Origin: Candidatus Sumerlaeia bacterium | GTDB taxonomy: Bacteria > Sumerlaeota > Sumerlaeia > SLMS01 > JAHLLQ01 | DNA: 64,000 nt | Assembly (NCBI GenBank): GCA_019634695.1 | Contig: JAHCAW010000008.1 | Location: forward strand, 46,225 to 110,224 | Direction of reading: 5' to 3' | Shown: positions 39,161 through 49,134 of the stretch, one piece after another | How positions within the stretch are numbered: position 1 is the stretch's first letter | How the letters are laid out: each line of letters opens with the position of its first letter | Translations under genes and position numbers: made by a program | Notes under the pieces: model-generated | What the model was told of the DNA's origin: nothing | Seen by the model: the letters and a program-made list of their open reading frames with translations, nothing else | Databases searched by the model: none

Positions 39161-41011
39161 TCAGGTTTCGGGGCCCTCTTCCTTTTCCTTCTTCGCGACC
39201 GTGCGGATGGCAAGTTCCCTGAGTTGCGCCTCGCTCACCGGACCGGGCGCGTTCGTCAGCGGGCACGAGCCCGTCTGCGTCTTCGGGAACGGGATCACGG
39301 CGCGGATGCTGTCCTCGCCGGTCAGCAACATGACGATGCGATCGAGCCCGAACGCCAGACCGCCATGCGGTGGGCAGCCGTACTGGAGCGCCTCGAGCAG
39401 GAAGCCGAACTTCTCGGTCGCCTCTTCAGGGGTGATTCCGATCGCCGTGAAGACGCGCTCCTGCACGTCGCTGCGATGGATACGGATCGAGCCGCCGCCG
39501 AGTTCCTCGCCGCTGACCGCCAGGTCGTAGGCCTTCGACCGGATGCGCCCCTGGTGCTCCGTGCCCAGCTTCTCGAGGTCCTCGTCCAGAAAGCTCGTGA
39601 ACGGATGGTGCAGCGGATCCCAGCGCTTCTCGTCCGCGTTCCACTCGAAGCCCGGGAAGTCGATGACCCAGACGAACTTCCACAGCGCCTTGTCGATCAG
39701 GCCGAACTCGTGCCCGAGCAGCAGGCGCAGGCGGCCCGTCTGCTCCGCGACCACCTTGGCGTCCGTCCCGGCCACCATGAAGATCACGTCGCCGGGCTTC
39801 GCCCCGGTCGCCGACGCAATGCGCGCCAGCGCCTCGTCCTCGAAGAACTTCGAGATGTTCGAGGAGAGCTTGCCGTCGTCGTCCACCTTGAACCACGCGT
39901 AGGCGCGGATGCCGGTGTCGCGGTTCACCTGCTTGCTGAACTTGCTCTCGGGGCGCAGGTCCGTGTTGCTCAGGTGCGTCGAGCCGTTCTCGAAGCGCAG
40001 CGCGCGCACGACGCCCTTCTGCTTCACGATCGTGTTGAACACCTGGAAGTTGCAGCCCGTGCGCAGGCTGTCCGTCAGGTCGATGATCTCCATGCCGAAG
40101 CGCAAGTCGGGCTTGTCGGAGCCGTAGCGCAGCATCGCCTCGTGATAGGTCATGCGCGGCATCGGGGTGGGCACGTCGACGCCGATGCACTCCTTCCAGA
40201 TCCGGGCGACGAGGCGCTCGCACACGTCGATGACGTCGTCGACGTCCACGAAGGACATCTCGAGGTCGATCTGGGTGAACTCGGGCTGGCGGTTGGCGCG
40301 CAGGTCCTCGTCGCGGAAGCAGCGCGCGATCTGGAAGTAGCGGTCGTAGCCCGACATCATCAGGAGCTGCTTGAAGAGCTGGGGCGACTGGGGCAGGGCG
40401 TAGAAGTTGCCGGGTTCCAGACGCGACGGCACCAGGAAGTCGCGCGCGCCTTCGGGCGTGGCCTTCGTCAGGATCGGCGTCTCGAACTCCCAGAAGCCCT
40501 CGTCGACGAGGAAGCGCCGCGTGGCCTGCGTGGCCAGGTGGCGGATGCGCATGTTGCGCTGCATTTCCTCGCGGCGCAGGTCCAGGAAGCGATGGCGCAG
40601 GCGGATGTCCTCGCCCGTGTTGTCGTACTCGTCCACCTGGAAGGGCAGGGGCTTGCTGCGCGAGAGCACCACAAGCTCGTCGACGACCACCTCGACGGTG
40701 CCGCTGGCCAGGTTGGCGTTCTCGGTGCCCTCGGGGCGTTGGGCGACGGCGCCGCGCACGGCGATGCAGTACTCGTTGCGCAGGCCATGGGCGGCCTCGG
40801 CGGTCGCCGCGTCGAATCGGGCCGGGTCGAAGCGCAACTGCACGATGCCGGCGCGGTCGCGCAGGTCCACGAACAGGATGCCGCCAAGGTCGCGCCGGCG
40901 GTGCACCCATCCCTTGAGCACGACGTTGGTGCCGACATGGCCCGGGCGGATGTCGCCGCACGGGCAGGTGCGCCGCGCGGTGGCTGCCGTCTGTGGTGCC
41001 GTGGTGCTCAT
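39161..41011 (-). CDS. aspS: aspartyl-tRNA synthetase
   Basis: A 616-residue bacterial-type class II synthetase that charges tRNA-Asp. N-terminal OB-fold anticodon domain with GWVHRRRDLGGILFVDLRDR; motif 2 FQIARCFRDEDLRANRQPEF with TQIDLEMSF; a GAD insertion in the middle; motif 3 HGGLAFGLDRIVMLLTG. In the OB-fold the residue after RRRD is leucine, which I associate with discriminating (tRNA-Asp-only) enzymes rather than the histidine of non-discriminating ones; this is a weak indication that asparaginyl-tRNA is made otherwise. The ATG at 41011 lies 25 bases after lysC. Confidence 0.97.
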   Translation of the reverse strand: MSTTAPQTAATARRTCPCGDIRPGHVGTNVVLKGWVHRRRDLGGILFVDLRDRAGIVQLRFDPARFDAATAEAAHGLRNEYCIAVRGAVAQRPEGTENANLASGTVEVVVDELVVLSRSKPLPFQVDEYDNTGEDIRLRHRFLDLRREEMQRNMRIRHLATQATRRFLVDEGFWEFETPILTKATPEGARDFLVPSRLEPGNFYALPQSPQLFKQLLMMSGYDRYFQIARCFRDEDLRANRQPEFTQIDLEMSFVDVDDVIDVCERLVARIWKECIGVDVPTPMPRMTYHEAMLRYGSDKPDLRFGMEIIDLTDSLRTGCNFQVFNTIVKQKGVVRALRFENGSTHLSNTDLRPESKFSKQVNRDTGIRAYAWFKVDDDGKLSSNISKFFEDEALARIASATGAKPGDVIFMVAGTDAKVVAEQTGRLRLLLGHEFGLIDKALWKFVWVIDFPGFEWNADEKRWDPLHHPFTSFLDEDLEKLGTEHQGRIRSKAYDLAVSGEELGGGSIRIHRSDVQERVFTAIGITPEEATEKFGFLLEALQYGCPPHGGLAFGLDRIVMLLTGEDSIRAVIPFPKTQTGSCPLTNAPGPVSEAQLRELAIRTVAKKEKEEGPET

Positions 41012-41036
41012 CGTCGTGTGTCCTCGTGGTTGTGGG

Positions 41037-42341
41037 TCAGCAGGCGGTGGTTTCTTCGATCTCGCGGAATTCGGTCTGGTCCTCGAAGGCATGATGGACG
41101 GCCTGAACGGCGCCCTCCAGATCGGTATCGGCGATGACGACCGAAATCTTGATCTCCGACGTGGAGATCATCTGGATGTTGATGCCGGCGTCGGCCAGGG
41201 CCTTGAACATCTTGCCGGCCACGCCGGTGTGGCTGCGCATGCCGACGCCGACGGCGGAGACCTTCGCGATGCGTTCGTCGGTCTGCACGCCGGCCGCGCC
41301 CAGGGCCGCGGCGATCTCCTTGCAGGCCTCGACGGCCCGCTTGAAGTCCTTCTTCGCCACGGTGAACGAAATGTCGTTCGTGTTGTCGTGCGCCGTGCTC
41401 TGGATGATGACGTCCACCATGATGTGCCGGTCGCCCAACTGCGAGAACAGCTCGGCCGCGATGCCCGGCCGATCCGGCACGTTCATCAGGGAAATCTTCG
41501 CCTCGTCGCGATTGAACGCGACGCCGCTGACAACCACGTGTTCCATGTCCTTGTCCTCCGCGGTGACCAGGGTGCCGGGGCCGTCGTGCAGGAAGCTGCG
41601 CACGTGCAGCGGCACGTTGTATTTCTTGGCGAACTCGACCGAGCGCGAGTGCAGCACGCCGGCGCCGAGGCTGGCGAGCTCGAGCATCTCGTCGTAGCTG
41701 ATCCGGTCGATCTTGCGCGCGGCCGGGCAGACGCGCGGATCGGTCGTGAAGATGCCGTCCACATCCTTGTAGAACTCGCACACGTCGGCGTCGACGGCGG
41801 CCGCCAGCGCCACGGCCGTGATGTCGCTGCCGCCGCGCCCCAGCGTCGTGATCTCGTCGTCGTCCGTCGAACCCTGGAAGCCCGCCACGATCGGGATCCG
41901 ACCGTCGGCCACCACGGCCCGCAGTCGCGCCCCATCGATGCTGCGAATGCGCGACGAACCGTGGAACTGGTCCGTGCGAATGCCGACCTGCGGGCCGGTG
42001 AAACTCATCGCCGGACAGCCGACCGCGTGCAACGCCATCGCCAGCAGCGCCGTCGCCTGCTGCTCGCCGGTGGCCATCAGCATGTCGAGCTCGCGCGCGG
42101 GCGGCTCCTCGCACAGCGCCCCGGCCATCCGCAGCAGACGGTTCGTCGTGTCGCCGAAGGCCGACACCGTGATGACCAATTGGTCGCCGCGGTCGCGCGC
42201 CGCCTTGGCGATGCGCGCCACATGGCGGAACTTCTCGGCGCTCAGCGGCGGCGAGCTGCGCAGGTCCTCGTTGTCCACCGCGCGCCCCTTGCCCTTGTCG
42301 CCAAGGGCATCGCCGCCGAACTTCTGTACGATCAGGGCCAT
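41037..42341 (-). CDS. lysC: aspartate kinase with two ACT domains
   Basis: 434 residues. It phosphorylates aspartate, the first step to lysine, threonine and methionine. The amino-acid kinase domain shows TVSAFGDTTNRLL, GEQQATALLAMAL, GFQGSTDDDEITTLGRGGSD and EFYKDVDGIFTTDPR; two ACT domains (about 270-430) with SLMNVPDRPGIAAELFSQLG and GVGMRSHTGVAGKMFKALAD are the usual feedback sites. Odd point: the N-terminal family motif KFGGTS is here KFGGDA, followed by about 20 extra residues before the next helix. It heads an apparent operon with aspS. Confidence 0.93.
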   Translation of the reverse strand: MALIVQKFGGDALGDKGKGRAVDNEDLRSSPPLSAEKFRHVARIAKAARDRGDQLVITVSAFGDTTNRLLRMAGALCEEPPARELDMLMATGEQQATALLAMALHAVGCPAMSFTGPQVGIRTDQFHGSSRIRSIDGARLRAVVADGRIPIVAGFQGSTDDDEITTLGRGGSDITAVALAAAVDADVCEFYKDVDGIFTTDPRVCPAARKIDRISYDEMLELASLGAGVLHSRSVEFAKKYNVPLHVRSFLHDGPGTLVTAEDKDMEHVVVSGVAFNRDEAKISLMNVPDRPGIAAELFSQLGDRHIMVDVIIQSTAHDNTNDISFTVAKKDFKRAVEACKEIAAALGAAGVQTDERIAKVSAVGVGMRSHTGVAGKMFKALADAGINIQMISTSEIKISVVIADTDLEGAVQAVHHAFEDQTEFREIEETTAC

Positions 42342-42409
42342 GGGAATCGCTTTCCTCCCCTGCGGAAAGGCGACCATTGGCGGGACGACCGGGGGGCCAT
42401 GTCAAGCCG

Positions 42410-42432
42410 AAGCCCGGGACAGTGCCGGGCTT
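42410..42432 (-). terminator. possible terminator after the subtilase gene
   Basis: An 8-base-pair stem AAGCCCGG / CCGGGCTT with a seven-base loop, about 100 bases beyond the stop of the large subtilase gene and about 70 before lysC. There is no uridine run on the minus strand, and a run of ten G lies directly beside it, so termination is only plausible. Confidence 0.4.
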
Positions 42433-42530
42433 GGGGGGGGGGTGGGCCGCAGGTCCGCATGCGGACGCCGCCAGCCCGCCAGGGCGCCCGCCCCTCCCGA
42501 ACCGGGTGGCAAGCGAGCCTGCCCCCCCTC

Positions 42531-45500
42531 CTACGGGCACTCGGAAACCGTTTCGACCACCAGGTTGTAGACGTTCGGCATCCGCACCGACGGGTAGACC
42601 CGCACGAACACCTCGTCGAGGCCCTGCACGCAGACCGTCCGGCTCGCCTCGTAGCGATTCGGCTCGTACATCTTGCCCTCCTCGAGCGGGCCGACCTCGC
42701 CCTCGGGACGCATGCCGTGCACCTCGAAGTACATCGTGCCCAGCAACGCGTAGCAGGCCACGCGCACCCGGATGGCGTCCACGCCCGAGACGTCGACGCG
42801 GAAGAAATCGTTGTTCTTGCCGATCAACCCCTCGAGCCGCGTGTCGAGCGCGATCGGCTTGGCCTGCGCGATGCTGTCGTTGGGCTCGAAGGCGTCGTCC
42901 GTTCCAAGCGAATCGACCGCCACGGCGTAGTTGTTGTTCTCGACGCCGCCTTCGCCATAGACGCGCAGGTACAGCTCGCTGGCGCCGGTCGTGTTGACGT
43001 AGGTGATCCACTCGTCGTCGGCATGGGCGGGTCCCCAGGGGACGGCATTCCACTGCGGCGCCGTCGCCCCGTCGCCCGCCGTCGGGCTCCAGACCCACGG
43101 ATGGTTCGGCGAGTAGGATTCGCCGACGCGGAACGGCACGCCGTTCTCGTCGAACTCGCGAATGTCGTACAGCTCGGCGTTCAGATTGCCGGCGGCATGG
43201 TTGAAGAGCACCCGCACGCGAATCGACTCGCCCGGGGCGAACTCGATGCGATACCAGTCCTCGTCGAACGACCGCAGGTTCGCCACCGTCTCGCCGACAC
43301 GGATGCCCTCGCCCAGTTGGGCTTCCAGCCAGGTGTCATTGGACTCGAAACGGTCGTCGAACGACAACTGCGTTACGTTGAGCGTCACGGGGCTGTTGGG
43401 CGCCTGGCCCGAAGTCACCCGGATGGTGCCCGTGCGCGCCAGCTTGCCGCTGTTGGCCGTTGCTGCACAAGCGATCGTGCCCGGACCCGATCCGCTTTCA
43501 CCCGACGTGATTGACAGCCAGCTTCCTCCCGCCGTCACTTCGGCGGTCCAGTGCATCACGCCAGCACCACCGTTCGAGACGGCGAACGAAGTTGCGCCCG
43601 CGGTGTGAGCGATCTGGCGCGAGGATGGGCTTACATCGAGCCGTGCAAGTGGATCGGGCGTGTAGACACCCGTGAAGGAGAGAGTCTCGTCGAGTTCGAG
43701 GAACTTCGTTTCCGGATTAGGCATTGGCGTGCCATGGTCGGCCAACGGCTGCCACGTGAGGGTGATCGCCCCAATCGGAACACTTGTGACGGTCCGGTCC
43801 CCAGTGCCGGAGTGGGTGCCTCCCGACGAATCCGAGAACTGCCACGAGGCGGATGCCGGCGACACGGCAACGGCGACGGTTCCCGATGCCGGACCGGTCC
43901 GGCCGGAAAACAGGCCGGTCCACGGCAGGGCGTTCGAATCGGCGCCGACGAGGTGAACCGCGTAGACGTGGTAGCGTCCTTGGGCCAGACCCGCGTCGAG
44001 GAACTCCGCATCGTCGAGCGGCGCTCCGTTGACCTTTCGCGTCAGGGTGAACTGACCCGACTGCAGCGCCTGGGCACTGATTCCTTCGCGCGGGGTGGCG
44101 AGCAGATTGTAGCCACGAGCCGTTTCGGGCCGGCCGATCTCGGTCCATGTGATCTGGGCCCCGTCGACCCCGACCGGCACGACGATGCCAGTGTTGACGG
44201 AGGCCAGGGAGGAGACGTCGATGGAGAAACGATGCGCCGTGTCGTCCGGAACGGCGAAGCTGTCGACGGCGACCGGGCCGGAGACGCGGATGCGATGCTC
44301 GCCGGCAGGGGTTTGCGCACCGACGACGATATCGCCACGCCACGTCGTGTTTGTCATCCACCCCGGATTCGGGAGAACGACGTTGGAATCGTACGGCGAC
44401 TCCTTTCCCCAAGTCACGGACAGCGGGATGTGCGTCCGCATCGGTTCGGAGTAGGTCAGGATCAACTCGTGAACACCCACTCCCAAGGGTTCGGCGCGAT
44501 CCGTGTTCGCCTCAAGCAGGAAGGCGGGAGCGGAGTTGTTTGGCCCCAGGCTGGCAAGAGTCATGGGCGGGGTGGCGAGGTGGTCGCTGTAGTCCACCTC
44601 GACAAGGCTTGGGTCGTCGCGGATGTCCCGGATGGCCGGCACGTTGCCCGTGGTGCCGGGCCCGAAGGGGTGGGCGTCCATGAAAGCGGTGGTCTCGGGT
44701 CCCCAGTGGTTGCCCCTCAGGTCGGCGCTGGTTGACTGGGCGCCTGCTGCACTCGCCACGTAGTCATACGTCGAGTTGCCATGCAGGATGGATCCGCTGA
44801 TCCGATTGAACCCCCGAGCCCCAGCACCCTGATTGTCGATGATCGCGGAGGAGGTCACGCTCGCGTTTCCGCTGGCGGCGATCCCGCCGTCTCCGTTGCG
44901 ATCGACGAGCGAGGCTGTCATGCTGCTCCCGATGGACATGCCAAGCCCGGCGTTCAGTGAAATTCTGGAGCTTGCCACTGTTCGGACAGCGGGGGTCCCG
45001 ATACCATTCCCGATGATCCAGGTGTGCGTCAGGGAAGCCACCCCGCTATTCGCTCCCCACACCATCCCTTCATTTCGCAGGAAGACGGAACTGGCTATTT
45101 CCCCGTCGTCAGTCCAGTCCATGGCGGTGGGGCCCCAAGACTCGGCGATGTACGAGCGTTGCATGTTCCACAGGGCACGATCACTTCCGATTCCTACCTT
45201 GTTGCCGACGGAAGCACCATCCACAATGAATCTGCCGGAGAGTCCCGATCCACCGTTTCCGATCGCTGTGCATCTCTCAATCCGCCAACTCACAACCCCG
45301 CCATCCAAGTTGTAGGCCGCGAATGAGTCGAAAGTGTTCACCGCTACGATGCCAATATTGTTCCTCAGGGCGATGCATCGCACAACGTTATCTCCCGAAA
45401 TTCCCCGAGATCCGTTGTCTATGGCCACGCAGTCGGTCGCGGTCACGGAGCCTCCGCTCCGAATAAGAATACCCATCTGAGCATTGCCATGAGCGATGCA

Positions 45501-48500
45501 GCCGGTCGCAGAAGTGCCCATCATTCCCGCCCACCCGGTGTTGCGGATCGCCCGACAACGCGTCAGGATGCCTCCATAGAGACCGTACCCTTGAGTATCT
45601 TCGGCGACGCACTCGATCAGTTCCTTGCTCCCCGCATAAATGCCGCCACCCCTCCCATTCCCCAAGACGCTGCAACGGAGAAGGGGAACAGTTCCATTGG
45701 GAGTCCAAAGCCCCTCGTCGGTCGAGGCGGCCCAGGCTACGGTAAAGTCGCGGAAATCGCCGACTGTCGACTCGTCCCGGACGGAGCCGAACTCGACGGT
45801 CGTGAAAGAGAATCGTGCCTGAGTCGCCTGGGAGCGAATCCAGACGCCGGCGTGCCGGGCTTCCCAGGATCGGTCGTCCCTCCAGGGAAAAAGCGAGATG
45901 TCGTGTGAGTATCGATTGGCTGCCAGAACGTCGTTCCGGCCGTCCTTGTTCAGGTCCCCGACAAGGGCATCGCTCGTTCCCGCTCCGGCGATCAGCTTCA
46001 CATGACTCCCATAACTACTTCCATGCTGGACTGTAACGTAGCCGCCAAAGTTGGCTACAATGATATTGTCGATGCCGTCATTTGTTGCATCGCCGACCGC
46101 CACGGCCTCTGGGGACTCGTTCGCACCGAATGCCGACCGATAGACAAAGGAGACCCCATCCCACTCGAACATGCTCACGGCGCCTGTAAGAGCCAACAAG
46201 CCAATGGTACCTCTCGACAAAGGGTCGCCGAAGGCAACACCAATTATGGCAGGAGGGGTGGCCCAACTGGGAACCGCAATGGAAATCCGCGTCTGGGCGC
46301 GAAGCCCCGTCGGAAACCCTCTTAGAATGGACATGTCTCGCGAGTCGAGATTGGCAACAGCCACGTCCTTATAGCCATTGCCATCGAGGTCCGCGATGCC
46401 CACACGGACTGGACGGGTTCCCACCGCATGCGACACCTCCGGGCCAAAGGATGAGCCGTTCCATCGCACAACCGATATGTCGTTCGTGCTGAAGTTGGCC
46501 GTAACGATCGCGTCGCGCCCGCTGTTGTCAAGGTCGCCGACGGCGATGGAGAGCGGGTGACCTCCAACCGGAATGTGGAGCGGAGGCAGGAAGTCCGCAC
46601 CCGACCAGCGGATGACGGAGACCGTGTCGGAGGCACGATTCGCGACGAGAATCTCGTTCACGCCATCGCCCTCCACATCCCCGATCGCCACCGAAGCCGG
46701 CTCGGACCCGACGGCCAGGCGCAGCTCCGGCAGGTAGCCCTGGTCGGACCACAGGAAGACCGAAATGTCGTCGGAACCCGTGTTCGCGACGACGATGTCG
46801 GAAAGCCCATCGCCATTCACATCGCCATACGCCACGGAGTGGGGATACTGACCCGTGGACAGCCGAACCTGCTCGCCGAATCCTCCGGTCGGCTTGTCCA
46901 CGACGGAGGTGAACCGGATGGGCTGGTCAATCGTGCCGAGGCTGACGATGCCGCCCCGCACTTCCAGTCGGCCGTTCCTTTCGGGCGTTTCCGCAAATCG
47001 CACCGTCGTTCCCGGCTCGATGGTCAACGTCGCGCCTTCCATGACGGTGCACCCGGACTGGATCAGCCATGTGCGATCATTCGTCCACGTCGTATCGGTG
47101 TCGATGACGACCGGCGCCGTGAAGAGATTGTCCAGCCGCACGTTGAGCGGGATGCTCGCGGAGAAGCCTCCGGGCGCGGCGAGTTCGAGCAGGAAGGGCA
47201 CGTCGCCCGCGGGGGCTGCGCCGTCGGCGACCACGAGGCCGAATGGTTCGGCCGCGTTCGATGAGGCGACAAGATGGTCGATTCGGGCGAAGTCGGCGGT
47301 CGCATTGCCCAGCGTCGTGATGTGCGGCGAGGCGGTCGAGAGTGTCGCCGTCACGTCCGCAACTGCCGCGCAGGTCGAGTGCAGTGACACCACGATGCGG
47401 ACGCTCTCGCCGACATCGAAGATGCCATCGCCGTCGTTGGCAGCGCTGTGGGCCGGATCGTCGTCGACGGTGACGGAGACGAGGATGACGTTCGGCACCA
47501 TCGGCGTCGCGAGTGCCGCGTGCGCGTCGAGGAGGCCGCTGCCGGCCCACGTGCCGAGGGGCGATGCCGTCGCACGCAGGTGTGCGCCGATGGCCGCGCC
47601 GGACTGGTCCGGATACATCGACTTCAGCAGTGCCGCCGCGCCCGCGACGAACGGGGCGGCGAAGCTCGTCCCCGAGCCGAACGTGCCGTTGTACTGCGAA
47701 CCCGGGATCGTCGAGAAGACCATCTCGCCCGGCGCGACCAGATCGACGAGGGTTTCGTCGCTGCCGTTGAAGTTCGACCAGGGCGCGCGTGTCGTGCCGT
47801 TGTCGAGCACCGCACCGACGCCCAGCACGCTGTCGTAGCTCGCCGGATAGGCGGGGCTCGAACCTTGGTTGCGATTGCCCGCCGCGGCAACCAGCAGAAT
47901 GCCGGCATCGGAGGCCTCGCGACACGCATTCTCGAGCGCCACGGACTTGAGTCCGAAGGTGAAACCAAGATGCGCCACGTGCGCATCGTGCGCGATCGCC
48001 CATTGCAGCGCGGAGACGACGTTGGCGCTGGTGATCGCGCCATCGGTGGTCGCGACGTCGAGCGACAGCAGCGTGGCGCCGAACGCCGTGCCGGCGATGC
48101 CCTCGCCGTTGTTCGCGCGCGCACCGATCAACCCGGCGATACGCGTGCCGTGGCCGTTGTCGTCCGCCACCGTGGCGTTGCCGTCGGCGAAGTTGTAGGA
48201 CGCTGCCAGGTCGATCACGCCGTCGAACTCGGGATGTCCCGCGTCGATGCCGGTGTCGATCACGGCCACGCGCACGCTCGCGTCGGCGCCCTGCTGGATG
48301 TCCCATGCCTCGCGCAAGCCGACGACGTCGTACTTGGCTTCCTGATTCGACCACAACGGATCGGTCGGCGTGTAGGCCAACGTGCCGCGCCAGTTCGGTT
48401 CTGCCCAGAGCACGCCGGCGGTCCTGCCGAGTTGCTCCACGATCGCGGAGACGTCAGCGTCCGGGGCGAAGACCAGTCGATGAATCGGCGAGGTCGTGCG

Positions 48501-48815
48501 CAGCTCGTCGGGCGTCTTCGACTTGACCGCCTTGCCGGCTGGCGCATGCACAAGCGGCTCGACGCCGACGAGGCCCTGCTCGGCGAACCAGTCGAGCACC
48601 GCCAATCGCCCGCCGCCGAATTGCTTGTCGGCGGCGACGTACTGCCAAAGGGCGCCGGCAGTCTTGTCCGCCGGAGGCGCGACCCTTGGAGGCGCGGTGA
48701 AGCGCACGACCACCTCGCCCGGCTGGCTTCCTGCGCCGCCCGGCCCGAACCCGGACATCAGCACGAACAGAGACAGCAGGAAGGCACCAATGGTGCTCCG
48801 ACGAATCACTTCCAT
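42531..48815 (-). CDS. giant secreted subtilisin-like (S8) protease with FG-GAP, beta-helix, BACON and PPC domains
   Basis: 2,094 residues starting at ATG 48815, which is preceded by a GGGGGG run. Signal peptide about 1-32, a prodomain-like stretch, then a full S8 catalytic domain with D187 (AVIDTGIDAGHPEFDG), H222 (DDNGHGTRIAGLIGA) and S384 (GSGTSFAAPFVAGAAAL). Downstream are a CARDB-like domain, about seven FG-GAP repeats (GDVNGDGLSDIVVANTGSDD and relatives), a right-handed beta-helix region (repeated short turns such as GNGRGGGIYAGSKELIECVA), a BACON-like domain (GSWLSITSGESGSG) and two pre-peptidase C-terminal domains (DRFESNDTWLEAQ; DAFEPNDSIAQAKP). It is probably exported and calcium-binding; no anchor is seen. 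The beta-helix part looks less GC-rich than the rest. Confidence 0.92.
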   Translation of the reverse strand: MEVIRRSTIGAFLLSLFVLMSGFGPGGAGSQPGEVVVRFTAPPRVAPPADKTAGALWQYVAADKQFGGGRLAVLDWFAEQGLVGVEPLVHAPAGKAVKSKTPDELRTTSPIHRLVFAPDADVSAIVEQLGRTAGVLWAEPNWRGTLAYTPTDPLWSNQEAKYDVVGLREAWDIQQGADASVRVAVIDTGIDAGHPEFDGVIDLAASYNFADGNATVADDNGHGTRIAGLIGARANNGEGIAGTAFGATLLSLDVATTDGAITSANVVSALQWAIAHDAHVAHLGFTFGLKSVALENACREASDAGILLVAAAGNRNQGSSPAYPASYDSVLGVGAVLDNGTTRAPWSNFNGSDETLVDLVAPGEMVFSTIPGSQYNGTFGSGTSFAAPFVAGAAALLKSMYPDQSGAAIGAHLRATASPLGTWAGSGLLDAHAALATPMVPNVILVSVTVDDDPAHSAANDGDGIFDVGESVRIVVSLHSTCAAVADVTATLSTASPHITTLGNATADFARIDHLVASSNAAEPFGLVVADGAAPAGDVPFLLELAAPGGFSASIPLNVRLDNLFTAPVVIDTDTTWTNDRTWLIQSGCTVMEGATLTIEPGTTVRFAETPERNGRLEVRGGIVSLGTIDQPIRFTSVVDKPTGGFGEQVRLSTGQYPHSVAYGDVNGDGLSDIVVANTGSDDISVFLWSDQGYLPELRLAVGSEPASVAIGDVEGDGVNEILVANRASDTVSVIRWSGADFLPPLHIPVGGHPLSIAVGDLDNSGRDAIVTANFSTNDISVVRWNGSSFGPEVSHAVGTRPVRVGIADLDGNGYKDVAVANLDSRDMSILRGFPTGLRAQTRISIAVPSWATPPAIIGVAFGDPLSRGTIGLLALTGAVSMFEWDGVSFVYRSAFGANESPEAVAVGDATNDGIDNIIVANFGGYVTVQHGSSYGSHVKLIAGAGTSDALVGDLNKDGRNDVLAANRYSHDISLFPWRDDRSWEARHAGVWIRSQATQARFSFTTVEFGSVRDESTVGDFRDFTVAWAASTDEGLWTPNGTVPLLRCSVLGNGRGGGIYAGSKELIECVAEDTQGYGLYGGILTRCRAIRNTGWAGMMGTSATGCIAHGNAQMGILIRSGGSVTATDCVAIDNGSRGISGDNVVRCIALRNNIGIVAVNTFDSFAAYNLDGGVVSWRIERCTAIGNGGSGLSGRFIVDGASVGNKVGIGSDRALWNMQRSYIAESWGPTAMDWTDDGEIASSVFLRNEGMVWGANSGVASLTHTWIIGNGIGTPAVRTVASSRISLNAGLGMSIGSSMTASLVDRNGDGGIAASGNASVTSSAIIDNQGAGARGFNRISGSILHGNSTYDYVASAAGAQSTSADLRGNHWGPETTAFMDAHPFGPGTTGNVPAIRDIRDDPSLVEVDYSDHLATPPMTLASLGPNNSAPAFLLEANTDRAEPLGVGVHELILTYSEPMRTHIPLSVTWGKESPYDSNVVLPNPGWMTNTTWRGDIVVGAQTPAGEHRIRVSGPVAVDSFAVPDDTAHRFSIDVSSLASVNTGIVVPVGVDGAQITWTEIGRPETARGYNLLATPREGISAQALQSGQFTLTRKVNGAPLDDAEFLDAGLAQGRYHVYAVHLVGADSNALPWTGLFSGRTGPASGTVAVAVSPASASWQFSDSSGGTHSGTGDRTVTSVPIGAITLTWQPLADHGTPMPNPETKFLELDETLSFTGVYTPDPLARLDVSPSSRQIAHTAGATSFAVSNGGAGVMHWTAEVTAGGSWLSITSGESGSGPGTIACAATANSGKLARTGTIRVTSGQAPNSPVTLNVTQLSFDDRFESNDTWLEAQLGEGIRVGETVANLRSFDEDWYRIEFAPGESIRVRVLFNHAAGNLNAELYDIREFDENGVPFRVGESYSPNHPWVWSPTAGDGATAPQWNAVPWGPAHADDEWITYVNTTGASELYLRVYGEGGVENNNYAVAVDSLGTDDAFEPNDSIAQAKPIALDTRLEGLIGKNNDFFRVDVSGVDAIRVRVACYALLGTMYFEVHGMRPEGEVGPLEEGKMYEPNRYEASRTVCVQGLDEVFVRVYPSVRMPNVYNLVVETVSECP

Positions 48816-49134
48816 GGGATCCCCCCATCCTCGAAAGCGGATAGCCTTCATCCCCCGGCACGGCAATTGCAGTTTCGCCTAGGCTGGCAAGAGTGGGCAA
48901 TTCGATTTGACGCGCCGTTCGGCGAGGCGAATCGACTCATGCCCCTCGGTCGTCCGCGCCCGGTCGAACCGAGTATGGGACACGGGAGGCATCCCGACAA
49001 CCTCATTTGCCCGGCACATGAACGGGCCGGTCCGTGACTGCGGCCTTTCTTCGAGACTTCACCCTTGAGTCCGTAAGCGTTTGCACCACAGCCTTCTCCA
49101 CCCGCCGGCACTCTCCCGCGCAGGAGTCCCCACC
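48816..49134. other. intergenic region between divergent subtilase and sugar-transport genes
   Basis: 319 bases between two divergent gene starts. I see no coding sequence. It holds a candidate LacI-family operator (49072-49085) and the AGGAG ribosome-binding site of the transporter gene. TTGACG at about 48908 could be a -35 box but no convincing -10 follows. Confidence 0.6.
49072..49085 (+). promoter_or_regulatory. candidate LacI-family operator of the sugar operon
   Basis: CGTAAGCGTTTGCA is an imperfect palindrome around a central CG and fits the LacI-family pattern TGTAARCGTTTRCA in about twelve of fourteen positions. It lies 50 bases before the GTG start of the transporter gene, where a repressor site for a sugar operon would be expected. 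No LacI-type regulator gene is in the window. Confidence 0.45.

Noticed and set aside
42400..42405. TTGACA on the minus strand as a -35 box for lysC
   Set aside because: No acceptable -10 box at 16-19 bases, so it was not listed as a promoter.
42433..42442. Run of ten G as a phase-variation tract
   Set aside because: It lies in a gap between genes, not in a coding frame or clear promoter spacer.
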